A DNA stretch of 8,930 nt from Candidatus Helarchaeota archaeon (GCA_013375455.1 JABXJT010000131.1:1-8930); one strand, 5' to 3'. Counted from the first letter of the stretch, positions 1 to 6,732 are shown. A program made the numbers and translations. The notes: generated by a model from the sequence alone, not told the origin.

Positions 1-1
1 A

Positions 2-55
2 AAGGAGCTTGCTCGATTAGAAAAGAAGTGGGCGCTCCTCATAGGGCAAATTTAA
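2..55 (+). CDS. Possible 3' end of a rightward gene (partial)
   Basis: The second frame is open from the window edge to a TAA at 53-55 and encodes KELARLEKKWALLIGQI. This charged, then hydrophobic helical peptide looks like a natural protein C-terminus. A T-rich stretch follows within 15 bases, as expected after an archaeal gene. Only 17 codons are visible, so no family can be named and chance cannot be excluded. The first frame is also open, to 105, but reads less like protein. Confidence 0.35.
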   Translation, partial: KELARLEKKWALLIGQI

Positions 56-68
56 AAAAGAAAATTAG

Positions 69-77
69 TTTTTTTTT
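69..77 (+). terminator. T-run, possible archaeal-type terminator
   Basis: An uninterrupted run of nine T residues lies 14 bases past the stop codon of the putative upstream gene end. A second C5-T tract follows around 111-121. Archaeal transcription commonly ends at T-runs without a strong hairpin. No convincing stem precedes the run. Confidence 0.35.
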
Positions 78-305
78 ACCAAGCACCCCTGAGATCTCAG
101 CCTAACCCTACCCCCTTTTTTATAAAAGAAAGTAAGAAACCCGGATTAATATTTTTATCTCATTAACATTCTTCCACCTAATGAATAAATAAAAGTTAAA
201 GATAAATTTTTTCGGCGCTATCACCGAAATTTCCGGTTTAAATTCATCTTACACAAATTTTTTTTGCATAATAAATATTTAGATTATTAAGTTACCATTT
301 TATAG
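78..305. other. AT-rich intergenic spacer
   Basis: No open frame with coding character was seen here on either strand. The only ATG on the + strand (181) meets a stop after three codons. The stretch holds poly-A/T tracts, a weak inverted repeat (TTCGG at 211-215 against CCGAA at 224-228), and a TATA-like AT stretch near its right end. It probably carries the promoter of the ferredoxin-like gene that follows. Confidence 0.5.
268..281 (+). promoter_or_regulatory. TATA-box-like element upstream of the ferredoxin-like gene
   Basis: The stretch ATAATAAATATTTA lies about 25-40 bases upstream of the Shine-Dalgarno-like site at 306-314. That is the distance expected for an archaeal TATA box serving a short-leader transcript. 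The whole spacer is AT-rich, so chance matches are likely and the call rests on position only. Confidence 0.25.
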
Positions 306-314
306 AAGGTGATC
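306..314 (+). promoter_or_regulatory. Strong Shine-Dalgarno site that points at a TTA codon
   Basis: AAGGTGATC is an extended match to the complement of the conserved 16S rRNA 3' end (GATCACCTCC). Seven bases after the AGG the expected start-codon slot (317-319) holds TTA, in the frame of the downstream protein. The same seven-base spacing is used by the FAD/NAD(P)H gene in this window, where the slot holds ATG. The site supports translation starting far upstream of the first canonical in-frame start (TTG at 776). Confidence 0.5.
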
Positions 315-316
315 AC

Positions 317-1201
317 TTAAGGAAATACCTAAGTAGGCTAAAATCATTCCTAACAGGGCGAAAACAAAAGTTAGATCTAAAACCAATCGAAATCAATACC
401 CCAAGGGCAAATCGATGGAAGAAACTGATCAGGCTTGCTAAACTACCGATAATAAAACAAATATTTAAAAGATACCTCTTCCCCGATGGGTTTGAGACCC
501 AGACCGGTTCCCCCATACCAATTAATGTCTCCCTGAACGTATCGCTGGGGACGTATGAGGATCAAATATTACCCCTCATTGTCACGGAATACTTCATTAA
601 GAAGGCAGGGACGATCCTTCTAATAGACTGCCCCTGTCGAACCGCCAATAAGTGCAAAAATCACGATGTTAAATTAGGGTGTACCTGGCTAGGGCGCGGA
701 GCTGGCAAAGTCGATCGATCGAAATGGCCAGGGGCACGTCTTGCAACTAAAGAGGAAGCTTTAGAACGAGAACATTTGGCTTATGAAAATGGGTTGGTCC
801 CCCACTTAGGGAAGCTGAGAGGGGATGCGAAAGTATATGATGTATTAGAATATGAGCACGAATTCATGTCTATCTGTCATTGTTGCCCTTGCTGCTGTGT
901 TGTTGCCGTCTTTAAATATGGCCCCTCCGATTATAAAAAAGTGGTAAAACGAATGGAGGGGGTTGAGGTAAGGGTGAATCGTGATACCTGTGTGGGTTGT
1001 GGGACCTGTTTCAAAGTTTGCATCTTTAACGGCTTGAAGATGAAAGACGACAAGGCAATAATTGTTCAAGAAAACTGTATGGGATGCGGTCGGTGCGAAA
1101 GGGCATGTCCCAACAGAGCCATTTCCATTTCCATAGATGATTTCAGTCGGATTGATGAGTTGATTGCCAGATTCGAAGCGCGCGTGGATATATCTTCTTA
1201 A
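317..1201 (+). CDS. Cysteine-rich 4Fe-4S ferredoxin-like protein, non-canonical or damaged start
   Basis: The C-terminus is a two-cluster ferredoxin: CVGCGTCFKVC (from about nt 989) and CMGCGRCERACP (from about 1076) should bind two [4Fe-4S] clusters. Before it lie CPCRTANKC (629-655), GCTWLG (677-694) and the dense CHCCPCCC (875-898). I recognise this layout from a family of uncharacterised archaeal and bacterial ferredoxin-like proteins whose N-terminal half carries such extra Cys motifs. The first canonical in-frame start, TTG 776, would give 141 aa and cut off the CPCRTANKC half. The frame is open back to 275 and a good Shine-Dalgarno site precedes 317, so the listed product is about 294 aa. 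No ATG, GTG or TTG occurs in frame between 275 and 776, so initiation is at an unusual codon, or the 5' end is mutated or mis-sequenced. The N-terminus is basic, with no clear membrane segment. It is probably a soluble electron carrier or Fe-S enzyme; its partner is unknown. It converges on the Hdr operon. Confidence 0.7.
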   Translation, partial: LRKYLSRLKSFLTGRKQKLDLKPIEINTPRANRWKKLIRLAKLPIIKQIFKRYLFPDGFETQTGSPIPINVSLNVSLGTYEDQILPLIVTEYFIKKAGTILLIDCPCRTANKCKNHDVKLGCTWLGRGAGKVDRSKWPGARLATKEEALEREHLAYENGLVPHLGKLRGDAKVYDVLEYEHEFMSICHCCPCCCVVAVFKYGPSDYKKVVKRMEGVEVRVNRDTCVGCGTCFKVCIFNGLKMKDDKAIIVQENCMGCGRCERACPNRAISISIDDFSRIDELIARFEARVDISS

Positions 1202-1331
1202 GAAAAGAGCTATAAAAACTCTAATAGAATAAACAAATTTTCATAGTGCTCTCTCTTAAAGGCAATATTGAATATAGCAGAGGGAAATTCGAAAGAATTA
1301 CTGAAGGCGATACCTTGGTAACGATTTAAAT

Positions 1332-1346
1332 TGAAATGAAATTTCA
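1332..1346 (-). terminator. Small inverted repeat just past the operon's last stop codon
   Basis: TGAAAT (1332-1337), a 3-base loop, and ATTTCA (1341-1346) form a perfect 6-bp stem directly after the leftward operon's final stop codon. It is AT-only apart from one G/C pair and is not followed by a long T-run on that strand, so it is at best a weak terminator. The 1202-1347 spacer between the convergent genes contains nothing else that I can identify. Confidence 0.25.
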
Positions 1347-1347
1347 G

Positions 1348-2649
1348 TTAAAAAGGATTTTTATTCTCTAGTATTTTTTTCCTGTATTCGCTTAGGGGTG
1401 GTGGACACAATCCTTTTTGAGATGCTTCTCTCTTTAAGTTTCTCATCATTTCTGCCAAATCCACGCCCGCAGGACACCACTTCGAACACTTTTCACATCC
1501 CGTACATAAAAATAATCCAGATTTCACAGCTGCCTCGATTCCATCGTGAATATATTCACGAATAATGGCTGTTGCCCCTAATCCAAATCTCCCTCCGAAT
1601 ACATTACCAAATGCACGGGAGGACGTGCATACGAAATTACAACTTCTACAAGCGATGCATTTTAAAAGACTCTTATATATGAGATTTTCTTTAGCAGCGC
1701 GCGTACGCCATTCATCCACAAGGATAACAACCACTTCTTTTGTACCATACATCCCGATTGTTCTGCCACCTTGAATACTGGATGTACCTGAGGGGCCAAA
1801 TATAATACTCATATAGGCCATAGACACGGTAGGAGCTCTAGCCTGCATCTTAGCTACTAGTAATGCATCAAAAAATGTCGGAACGATTTTAGTAATTCCA
1901 ACAGCAACGATATGTTTCTCAGTGGCTCTCGTTATCAAACTAATATTCCCCGATCCCTCAACAAGTACAATCGATCCATCATCAGCGGCTATAGCGTTAG
2001 CTGAGGTCAATGCAACAGTTACGTTGTTAAGTAATTCTGGACGGTAAGTATCTCTGTAGTATTTCACTATCGCTTCTACTCGAGGCTCAATATCAACACC
2101 ATGCACTTCTTTCATTTTCGCCACGATTTCATTCACTGTGAAATGAGCTCCATGACCTAATTGGTAGGTAGGTAACTTGTAATCAAATAGTTCAACAAGA
2201 ATCTCGCCTATTTCAGTTTCTCTGATTTCAATGTTATTCTTCTTTAAAGCTCTTAAAATTCCAATATCTTTTGCTTCATTAGTCATTGATTTATAGATTA
2301 CCTTATTTTCTCCCAGCTCCTCCATGAATATTTTTTGAGCTTCTTGGTTAGTTTTTGCATAATAAACTTTAAATTGGTTGGTTTTTCTCATCCGTTCTAT
2401 ACATTTTTCTACATAATAATCCATATTTTCAATAAAATCTTCCCTGATTTTTATCAATCTATCCTTATATTTTTCGACAAACTCTCGACTTGAATCATCA
2501 TATCCATATCTTAAATCAGCTATTTCCCCCTTAGTTTCACATCCAAGCCTCCAAAAATCAACAAATTGTTTTTCTTTGGTCCCCTGTTCAGTTAATCGAC
2601 TAATTTTTTTCTTTATATTTTCATAGGATACTTTTCCTTTATCACTCAT
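1348..2649 (-). CDS. LutB/LldF-like LUD-domain iron-sulfur protein
   Basis: The 433-residue protein resembles LutB, the iron-sulfur subunit of the LutABC L-lactate oxidation system. A charged helical N-terminus (about 1-90) precedes a LUD (DUF162) domain, with ETEIGEILVEL near 144-154, GHGAHFT near 165-171 and the family-typical TSANAIAADDGSIVLVEGSGN region near 215-235. The C-terminus carries two [4Fe-4S] sites: C331, C334, C337, C341 (CIACRSCNFVCT) and C382, C385, C388, C392 (CTGCEKCSKWCP). The first site has Arg where Gly is usual and Thr where Pro usually follows the last Cys. It starts one base after the CCG-protein stop, with GGAGATGAT upstream, so the two are probably translationally coupled. 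No LutC or flavin lactate dehydrogenase is in view. In this operon its paired clusters may do the job of HdrC, relaying electrons between HdrA and the CCG subunit. The family is clear; the substrate is not. Confidence 0.9.
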   Translation of the reverse strand: MSDKGKVSYENIKKKISRLTEQGTKEKQFVDFWRLGCETKGEIADLRYGYDDSSREFVEKYKDRLIKIREDFIENMDYYVEKCIERMRKTNQFKVYYAKTNQEAQKIFMEELGENKVIYKSMTNEAKDIGILRALKKNNIEIRETEIGEILVELFDYKLPTYQLGHGAHFTVNEIVAKMKEVHGVDIEPRVEAIVKYYRDTYRPELLNNVTVALTSANAIAADDGSIVLVEGSGNISLITRATEKHIVAVGITKIVPTFFDALLVAKMQARAPTVSMAYMSIIFGPSGTSSIQGGRTIGMYGTKEVVVILVDEWRTRAAKENLIYKSLLKCIACRSCNFVCTSSRAFGNVFGGRFGLGATAIIREYIHDGIEAAVKSGLFLCTGCEKCSKWCPAGVDLAEMMRNLKREASQKGLCPPPLSEYRKKILENKNPF

Positions 2650-2650
2650 T

Positions 2651-3397
2651 TTAAATAATCATCTCCCCATTCATTATTTTTATGATAAAATCCTCCAATT
2701 TCATCACATCAGTTTTTATTTTTGCCTCTTCTTTAACTCTTTTCAATGCGGTGTAACAAAACGGGCAGGATGTTATGAGGACCTTTGCGTGCTTCCTTTT
2801 AGCTTGTTTGAAAATTAGGGGGGAATTATAATCGCTATCTTCTTTAAATACAGAGTAAACCCCTCCTCCTGATCCACAACATAATGAATTAAATGTATTA
2901 TTCTTCATTTCTTTTAATTGAATCTCCCCCTTTATTGAATTTAATATATTTCTTGGTTCCTCTATAATAGGATTCATTGCATTCCTTAAATGACACGGAT
3001 CATGATAAGCAATAGTAAATTTTTTATCCCCAGTGTATTTTAAATCTAATTTCTTAATATTTTCTCTTTTATTCATGAATTGAACGATGTGTTGAACTTC
3101 AATGTCAAAGTCATTTCCTAAGTATTCTATGTAATATCGCGATAAATAGTTGTAGCAACCAGCACAAATCGTTACAAGTTCAGTAATTTCATTAACCTTA
3201 AACCATTCGTTTACAGAATGTAAATGTTTTTTTAATTCATCATCGGAAGCGGTGTGAAATGCTAACGAACCACAACAAGGTGCATCATCAAGCACCTTAT
3301 ATTCCTTATCTAAGAATTTAATCAGCTTTATGGCATTCTCACAAGTTGCTATAAAATTTTTTCTACTTAAACAACCTAGAAATATGAGTTTTGACAT
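2651..3397 (-). CDS. HdrB/LutA-like protein with two CCG domains
   Basis: This 248-aa protein has two complete cysteine-rich CCG domains. The first is C9-x31-C41-C42-x35-C78-x2-C81; the second is C135-x37-C173-C174-x36-C211-x2-C214. The spacing matches the HdrB motif whose cysteines bind noncubane [4Fe-4S] clusters that reduce the CoM-S-S-CoB heterodisulfide in methanogens. The same fold occurs in LutA, GlpC and the glycolate oxidase iron-sulfur subunit. Length and the adjacent LutB-like gene favour a LutA type; the Hdr operon favours an HdrB-like role as terminal acceptor module. No membrane segment is visible. The ATG at 3395-3397 is preceded by GAGG at a long spacing (13 nt). A 43-nt gap separates it from the upstream gene, the largest in the operon, and its bases are markedly AT-richer than the hdrA side. 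The substrate (disulfide, or hydroxyacid via a partner) cannot be read from the sequence. Confidence 0.88.
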   Translation of the reverse strand: MSKLIFLGCLSRKNFIATCENAIKLIKFLDKEYKVLDDAPCCGSLAFHTASDDELKKHLHSVNEWFKVNEITELVTICAGCYNYLSRYYIEYLGNDFDIEVQHIVQFMNKRENIKKLDLKYTGDKKFTIAYHDPCHLRNAMNPIIEEPRNILNSIKGEIQLKEMKNNTFNSLCCGSGGGVYSVFKEDSDYNSPLIFKQAKRKHAKVLITSCPFCYTALKRVKEEAKIKTDVMKLEDFIIKIMNGEMII

Positions 3398-3440
3398 AAT
3401 AACGAAATTCCCTCAAAAAATGTAATTTTATTTTAATTTT

Positions 3441-4277
3441 TTATGTATCGGCTTTGATGTCCTTTAATACATCCCAACAGAAAACGGGTCCATCCTTACA
3501 GATATAGAAATTACCAACGTTACATCGTCCGCATTTCCCAATTCCACATTTCATTCTGGCTTCTAGTGTCGTGTAGATCTGATCAGGAGTAAAACCAAGT
3601 TTTTCGAGATTTTGAATGACAAATTTAATCATTATGGGGGGACCGCAGGTAATTGCTATGGTATTTTCGGGGGATGGGTTAACCTCCATCAGGTTTGTAG
3701 GCACGAAACCGACGAATCGGGTCCAACCTTCCTCCTCAACATCAATTGAAAGGTGAACATCCACGTCTTTACTTTTTTCGAGTTCAAATAACTCATCTTT
3801 ATAGACCAAATCACCAGATGTCCTGGCTCCATAGATAATTGTCAATTTTTTATATTTATTACGATTCGCGAGCACGTATTGTATTATAGGACGTAGGGGT
3901 GCCTGACCAATGCCTCCTCCTATGAAAAGTATGTTCTTGCCTTCCCATTCTTTCACTGGAAATGCATTACCATAAGGTCCCCTGGCCCCTACTACGTCTT
4001 CCACTTCTAACTCATGAATTGCTGAGGTGTTTTTTCCGGCTTTCATGACGGAAACTTGAAGGTGTTCTTTACCCCAACATGAAATTGCAAACATGCTTTC
4101 TCCAACGCCGAGAATGCTAAACATGATGGTCTGTCCTGGCATATAATTGAATGATTCTTGGACTTTCGGATCATTAAACGTGAAAGTGATGGTTTTTATT
4201 GGTCTTGCACTACCACCAACTTCTACTTTAACATCCTTTACCGTCGCTAATTGGGGGGTATAGGGACCGCTGCTCAT
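3441..4277 (-). CDS. FAD/NAD(P)H oxidoreductase subunit (FlxA / HydG / AsrB type)
   Basis: This 278-aa protein belongs to the ferredoxin-NADP reductase superfamily: sulfhydrogenase gamma, anaerobic sulfite reductase B, PyrK and FlxA. A beta-barrel FAD domain (about 10-105) contains YMPGQTIMFSI and ARGPYGNAF. A Rossmann NAD(P) domain follows, with IGGGIGQAPLRP at about 119-130 and a TCGPPIMIK segment at 210-218. The C-terminal C244, C249, C252 and C260 (MKCGIGKCGRC...YIC) should bind a [2Fe-2S] cluster. It is expected to oxidise or reduce NAD(P)H and exchange electrons with the neighbouring dicluster protein. The usual FAD-contact signature (often P-x-S-I-S in this group) reads MFAIS at 62-66. 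Its ATG overlaps the upstream stop by four bases (ATGA) and has a near-perfect AGGAGGT ribosome site seven bases upstream. It is the likely electron entry point of an Flx-Hdr complex. NADH versus NADPH cannot be decided. Confidence 0.9.
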   Translation of the reverse strand: MSSGPYTPQLATVKDVKVEVGGSARPIKTITFTFNDPKVQESFNYMPGQTIMFSILGVGESMFAISCWGKEHLQVSVMKAGKNTSAIHELEVEDVVGARGPYGNAFPVKEWEGKNILFIGGGIGQAPLRPIIQYVLANRNKYKKLTIIYGARTSGDLVYKDELFELEKSKDVDVHLSIDVEEEGWTRFVGFVPTNLMEVNPSPENTIAITCGPPIMIKFVIQNLEKLGFTPDQIYTTLEARMKCGIGKCGRCNVGNFYICKDGPVFCWDVLKDIKADT

Positions 4278-5296
4278 ACTGCAACCTCCTTCAGTTTTTG
4301 GAGTGCATCAAGAATATCGCAATTTTCAGGGCAGAGTTCGATGCATCGACCACATCCAACACACCCAAACATATTCACGTTCTTAGGGAGATAAGCGAAC
4401 TTGTGTAAAATTTTGTTTCGCATCCGTTCTGTTCGTGCTTGCCTTGGATTATGCCCTGAAGCATGCAATGTGTATTCACTACTTTGACAGGTATCCCAAA
4501 TCCGAATGCGGCATCCCTCTAATCCTTCCACTTCGTCTTGAATATCAAAGCAATAACACTCTGGGCAATTATACGTACAAATACCGCAGCCTAAGCATCT
4601 CATAGCTAAACGTTCCCAGATATCATTTTCCCACAATTGGTCTAATTTCTCGGTCAACCCTTTCGTATCAATACCCCGAACGAACTGTTCTAAAACACTC
4701 TTTTGAACTTGAGTCTTTTTCCTTTCATCGTCGTTCGTTGCGTCTTTGAAAAGAGATTTCGAATCGTTGACTACCGATGATCCCTTATCGGTTAGAATCT
4801 CGACGAAGTATTTCTCTCCTAAATCCGTTAAGGCAACATCGAGATTTTGGGTTCCTGAGGGTGAACCTTCCACCGAGGTGCAGAAACAATTGATATCTGC
4901 CTCATTACATGTCACTCCAATGAGAATTGAGTTCTCACGCTGTTTTGCATAATACACATCTAAATAATCCTTTTTGTATACCTCATCAATAACAGAGAGA
5001 CCTTTTGCATCGCAGGGGCGTATTCCGAGTACAACAAATTTCTCCGATGATCCTACGGTTGTTATCTCTTTTTCTTTCCCAAGCTTGAAAGTAAATAGAG
5101 TTTCAGTCTGTTTTAAAAACAAATCCTTAGGTGAAATTACCGTGTTAATATGATCTAATGTGATATCTTTAGGGTCTGATATTTGCTTATAGATTGGTAA
5201 ATCGTTTTTAAGAACTGGGGCATACAACACAAATTTTTTTATGATATCGTTTGCCCACTGCCCTAATTTATCTTTCATTAATACCTTATTCGCCAT
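4274..5296 (-). CDS. Dicluster 4Fe-4S protein, sulfhydrogenase beta (HydB) / FlxB-like
   Basis: The 340-aa protein resembles the beta subunit of archaeal sulfhydrogenase and FlxB of Flx-Hdr complexes. Its N-terminal domain has the family motif GIRPCDAKGL (91-100), followed by a Cys-containing TCNEADINCFC segment (129-139). The C-terminal half has two [4Fe-4S] sites: C234, C237, C240, C244 followed by C247 and C249 (CLGCGICTYNCPECYC), and C312, C315, C318, C322 followed by C326 (CVGCGRCIELCPENC). It probably wires the FAD/NAD(P)H subunit to MvhD and HdrA. It starts 12 bases after the preceding gene with GAGGGATGAT upstream, and ends in a 4-bp overlap with the FAD/NAD(P)H gene, so tight co-translation of the pair is likely. 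It shares order and motifs with the upstream dicluster gene, suggesting an old duplication. It is cytoplasmic, with no membrane helices. Confidence 0.88.
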   Translation of the reverse strand: MANKVLMKDKLGQWANDIIKKFVLYAPVLKNDLPIYKQISDPKDITLDHINTVISPKDLFLKQTETLFTFKLGKEKEITTVGSSEKFVVLGIRPCDAKGLSVIDEVYKKDYLDVYYAKQRENSILIGVTCNEADINCFCTSVEGSPSGTQNLDVALTDLGEKYFVEILTDKGSSVVNDSKSLFKDATNDDERKKTQVQKSVLEQFVRGIDTKGLTEKLDQLWENDIWERLAMRCLGCGICTYNCPECYCFDIQDEVEGLEGCRIRIWDTCQSSEYTLHASGHNPRQARTERMRNKILHKFAYLPKNVNMFGCVGCGRCIELCPENCDILDALQKLKEVAV

Positions 5297-5308
5297 ATTA
5301 TCATCCCT

Positions 5309-6295
5309 CTACATGATATCCTTGTCAATTACCTCATCTTTTGGATTGAAAACTCCAAGTAAGGGCTTCCCTTCCTCTTCTACACCGGGAACATAGTTAA
5401 ATATTCGCTTTATTTCCTTTTCTAGCTTCTTATACAACTTCGTAAGCGGAATTCCCTTAGGACAAGCTCTCTCGCACTCGCCACAGGCAATACATCTACC
5501 GGCTAAATGAAACGCACGCATGAGATGATAGGCTGTATTTTCAGAGATATTCACGCTTCTTCTTATCCACTGGGGATTTAATTCTATGGCTTTACAGGTT
5601 GGACAATAGCACATGGGGCATATGTTCTGACACGCATAACACCGAATACATTCAGTGAATTGATCTTCCCAGAACGCCCACCGTTCTTCAAAGTCCATAT
5701 TTTCCAATTCTTCGATTAACGTGTAATCCTCTTTCTTGGTTACCTTTACTTGCTTACCAACGAGATGATCAGAAATGACGGGATTAGGATACTCGCAAGT
5801 TAAGCACTTTTGCGCGATAATTTCATCCTTGGGAATTTCTACAGTTTTGTCTCCCGCCTTGACAACATACTTCCCGTCCTCTTCAGTGACATCGTCAACT
5901 TGCTTGATCCCCTTCAGCTTCGGTTTTAGCTTATTCAGATCGATAACGCCCACGCAAGGGAATCCAATGACGATAATTTGATCACGTTCAATACCTTTCT
6001 CATTTAGGAGTTGGATGATAGACCGACTGTCGCAACCCTTTACAAGGATTACTATTTTCTTTTTTTCTGCCGTTTGCCCTCGTGGTAACGGTAATTTTTC
6101 CTCTTTTGTTAGGAAAGTTGCCAAATTCGCAACGCATAATGGATTATAGATAAACTTATCGACATCTTCGGGCGAGATTGCAAAGGATGGTCTCGTTCTT
6201 GCACCGTATGTCCCCTTCTCCCAGCCAATGGCGTATTTGACATCGTCTTGTTTGACTAAGTCTTTTATTAAGGCTTTCATCTCTTCTAGGTTCAT
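5309..6295 (-). CDS. Dicluster 4Fe-4S protein, FlxC-like
   Basis: The 328-aa protein is organised like its downstream neighbour. An N-terminal domain contains VKGCDSRSII (85-94), GFPCVGV (111-117) and CLTCEYPNP (164-172). A C-terminal half carries C216, C219, C222, C226 with extra C229, C231 and C234 (CIRCYACQNICPMCYC plus PTC), and a second [4Fe-4S] motif at C268, C271, C274, C278 (CIACGECERACP). The CDSRS segment corresponds to RPCDAKG in the paralogue. Such proteins sit between MvhD and the NAD(P)H-oxidising subunits in Flx-Hdr clusters and are thought to carry electrons; no catalytic centre is evident. Its ATG overlaps the mvhD stop by four bases (ATGA), with GAGGGTG just upstream. The C-terminal tail after about residue 285 is charged and probably helical. 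Assignment to FlxC is by position and architecture; general databases may call it only a 4Fe-4S dicluster protein. Confidence 0.85.
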   Translation of the reverse strand: MNLEEMKALIKDLVKQDDVKYAIGWEKGTYGARTRPSFAISPEDVDKFIYNPLCVANLATFLTKEEKLPLPRGQTAEKKKIVILVKGCDSRSIIQLLNEKGIERDQIIVIGFPCVGVIDLNKLKPKLKGIKQVDDVTEEDGKYVVKAGDKTVEIPKDEIIAQKCLTCEYPNPVISDHLVGKQVKVTKKEDYTLIEELENMDFEERWAFWEDQFTECIRCYACQNICPMCYCPTCKAIELNPQWIRRSVNISENTAYHLMRAFHLAGRCIACGECERACPKGIPLTKLYKKLEKEIKRIFNYVPGVEEEGKPLLGVFNPKDEVIDKDIM

Positions 6296-6732
6296 TTAGC
6301 CAGCACCCTCTGAAACTTTTTAATTGGCCCTAATTTTTTAACATCATTCACGACTTCTGTCACTACTTCGGCCCAGCGAGTGCCTTCCGATGCTGATACC
6401 CACGAAAGTCGAAATCGTTCTGGTTCAATGCCAATATATCTCAATAATTCCCGTAAAATCGCAAATCTTCTTCGCGTGTAATAATTCCCGTAAATGTAAT
6501 GACAATCCCCAATATGGCAGCCGGATATTAAAACGCCATCCGCACCTTGCTGAAGTGCATTTATGACAAATAAGGGGTTAATTCGGCTGGAACACATTAC
6601 TCGAATGATTTTTACATTATGCGGGTATTTAATTCTGCTCGTACCTGCGAGATCTGCTCCTGCGTAGGTACACCAGTTACATAAGAAGGCTACAATATTT
6701 GGCTCAAAATCGTCCGTGCTCAATTTACGCAC
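6292..6732 (-). CDS. mvhD: MvhD/FlpD/FlxD-type [2Fe-2S] electron-transfer subunit
   Basis: At 146 aa this is a full-length MvhD, the small subunit that passes electrons from hydrogenase, formate dehydrogenase or Flx proteins into HdrA. The family signature is intact: FLCNWCTYAGADLAG (C18, C21), VMCSSRI (C47) and GCHIGDCHY (C72, C77), which hold the [2Fe-2S] cluster. It lies directly after hdrA, as usual for HdrA/MvhD pairs, and before two dicluster proteins rather than hydrogenase genes. The GTG start used here overlaps hdrA by eight bases, but the AGGAGG site (6734-6739) is only one base from that GTG. A TTG three codons in (6721-6723) has a 10-base spacing and may be the true start, giving 143 aa and no overlap. 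No residue of the signature is lost either way. Confidence 0.95.
   Translation of the reverse strand: MRKLSTDDFEPNIVAFLCNWCTYAGADLAGTSRIKYPHNVKIIRVMCSSRINPLFVINALQQGADGVLISGCHIGDCHYIYGNYYTRRRFAILRELLRYIGIEPERFRLSWVSASEGTRWAEVVTEVVNDVKKLGPIKKFQRVLAK

Noticed and set aside
3..39. AGGAGC (3-8) against GCTCCT (34-39) as a structured RNA at the left edge
   Set aside because: A single 6-bp stem with a 25-base loop inside a probable coding tail; there is no tRNA or snoRNA-like organisation.
211..228. Inverted repeat TTCGG...CCGAA as a riboswitch or terminator
   Set aside because: Only five base pairs with an eight-base loop in AT-rich DNA, without a following T-run or any recognisable riboswitch core.
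313..516. A 67-codon minus-strand open frame with hydrophobic stretches, opposite the 5' part of the ferredoxin-like gene
   Set aside because: The plus frame is open over the same bases, has a good ribosome site, and runs continuously into family-typical cysteine motifs. The minus frame has no recognisable motif and is best explained as antisense shadow.
776..1201. Taking TTG 776 as the true start of the ferredoxin-like gene (141 aa)
   Set aside because: There is no good ribosome site before 776, and the frame upstream encodes CPCRTANKC and GCTWLG, which belong with the same protein family. The shorter form remains possible only if the 5' part is dead.
1348..3397. Calling the last two genes a classical lut operon for L-lactate utilisation
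   Set aside because: No LutC or lactate permease is present, and the genes sit at the end of an Hdr/Flx operon. The family names fit, but the lactate substrate is unproven.
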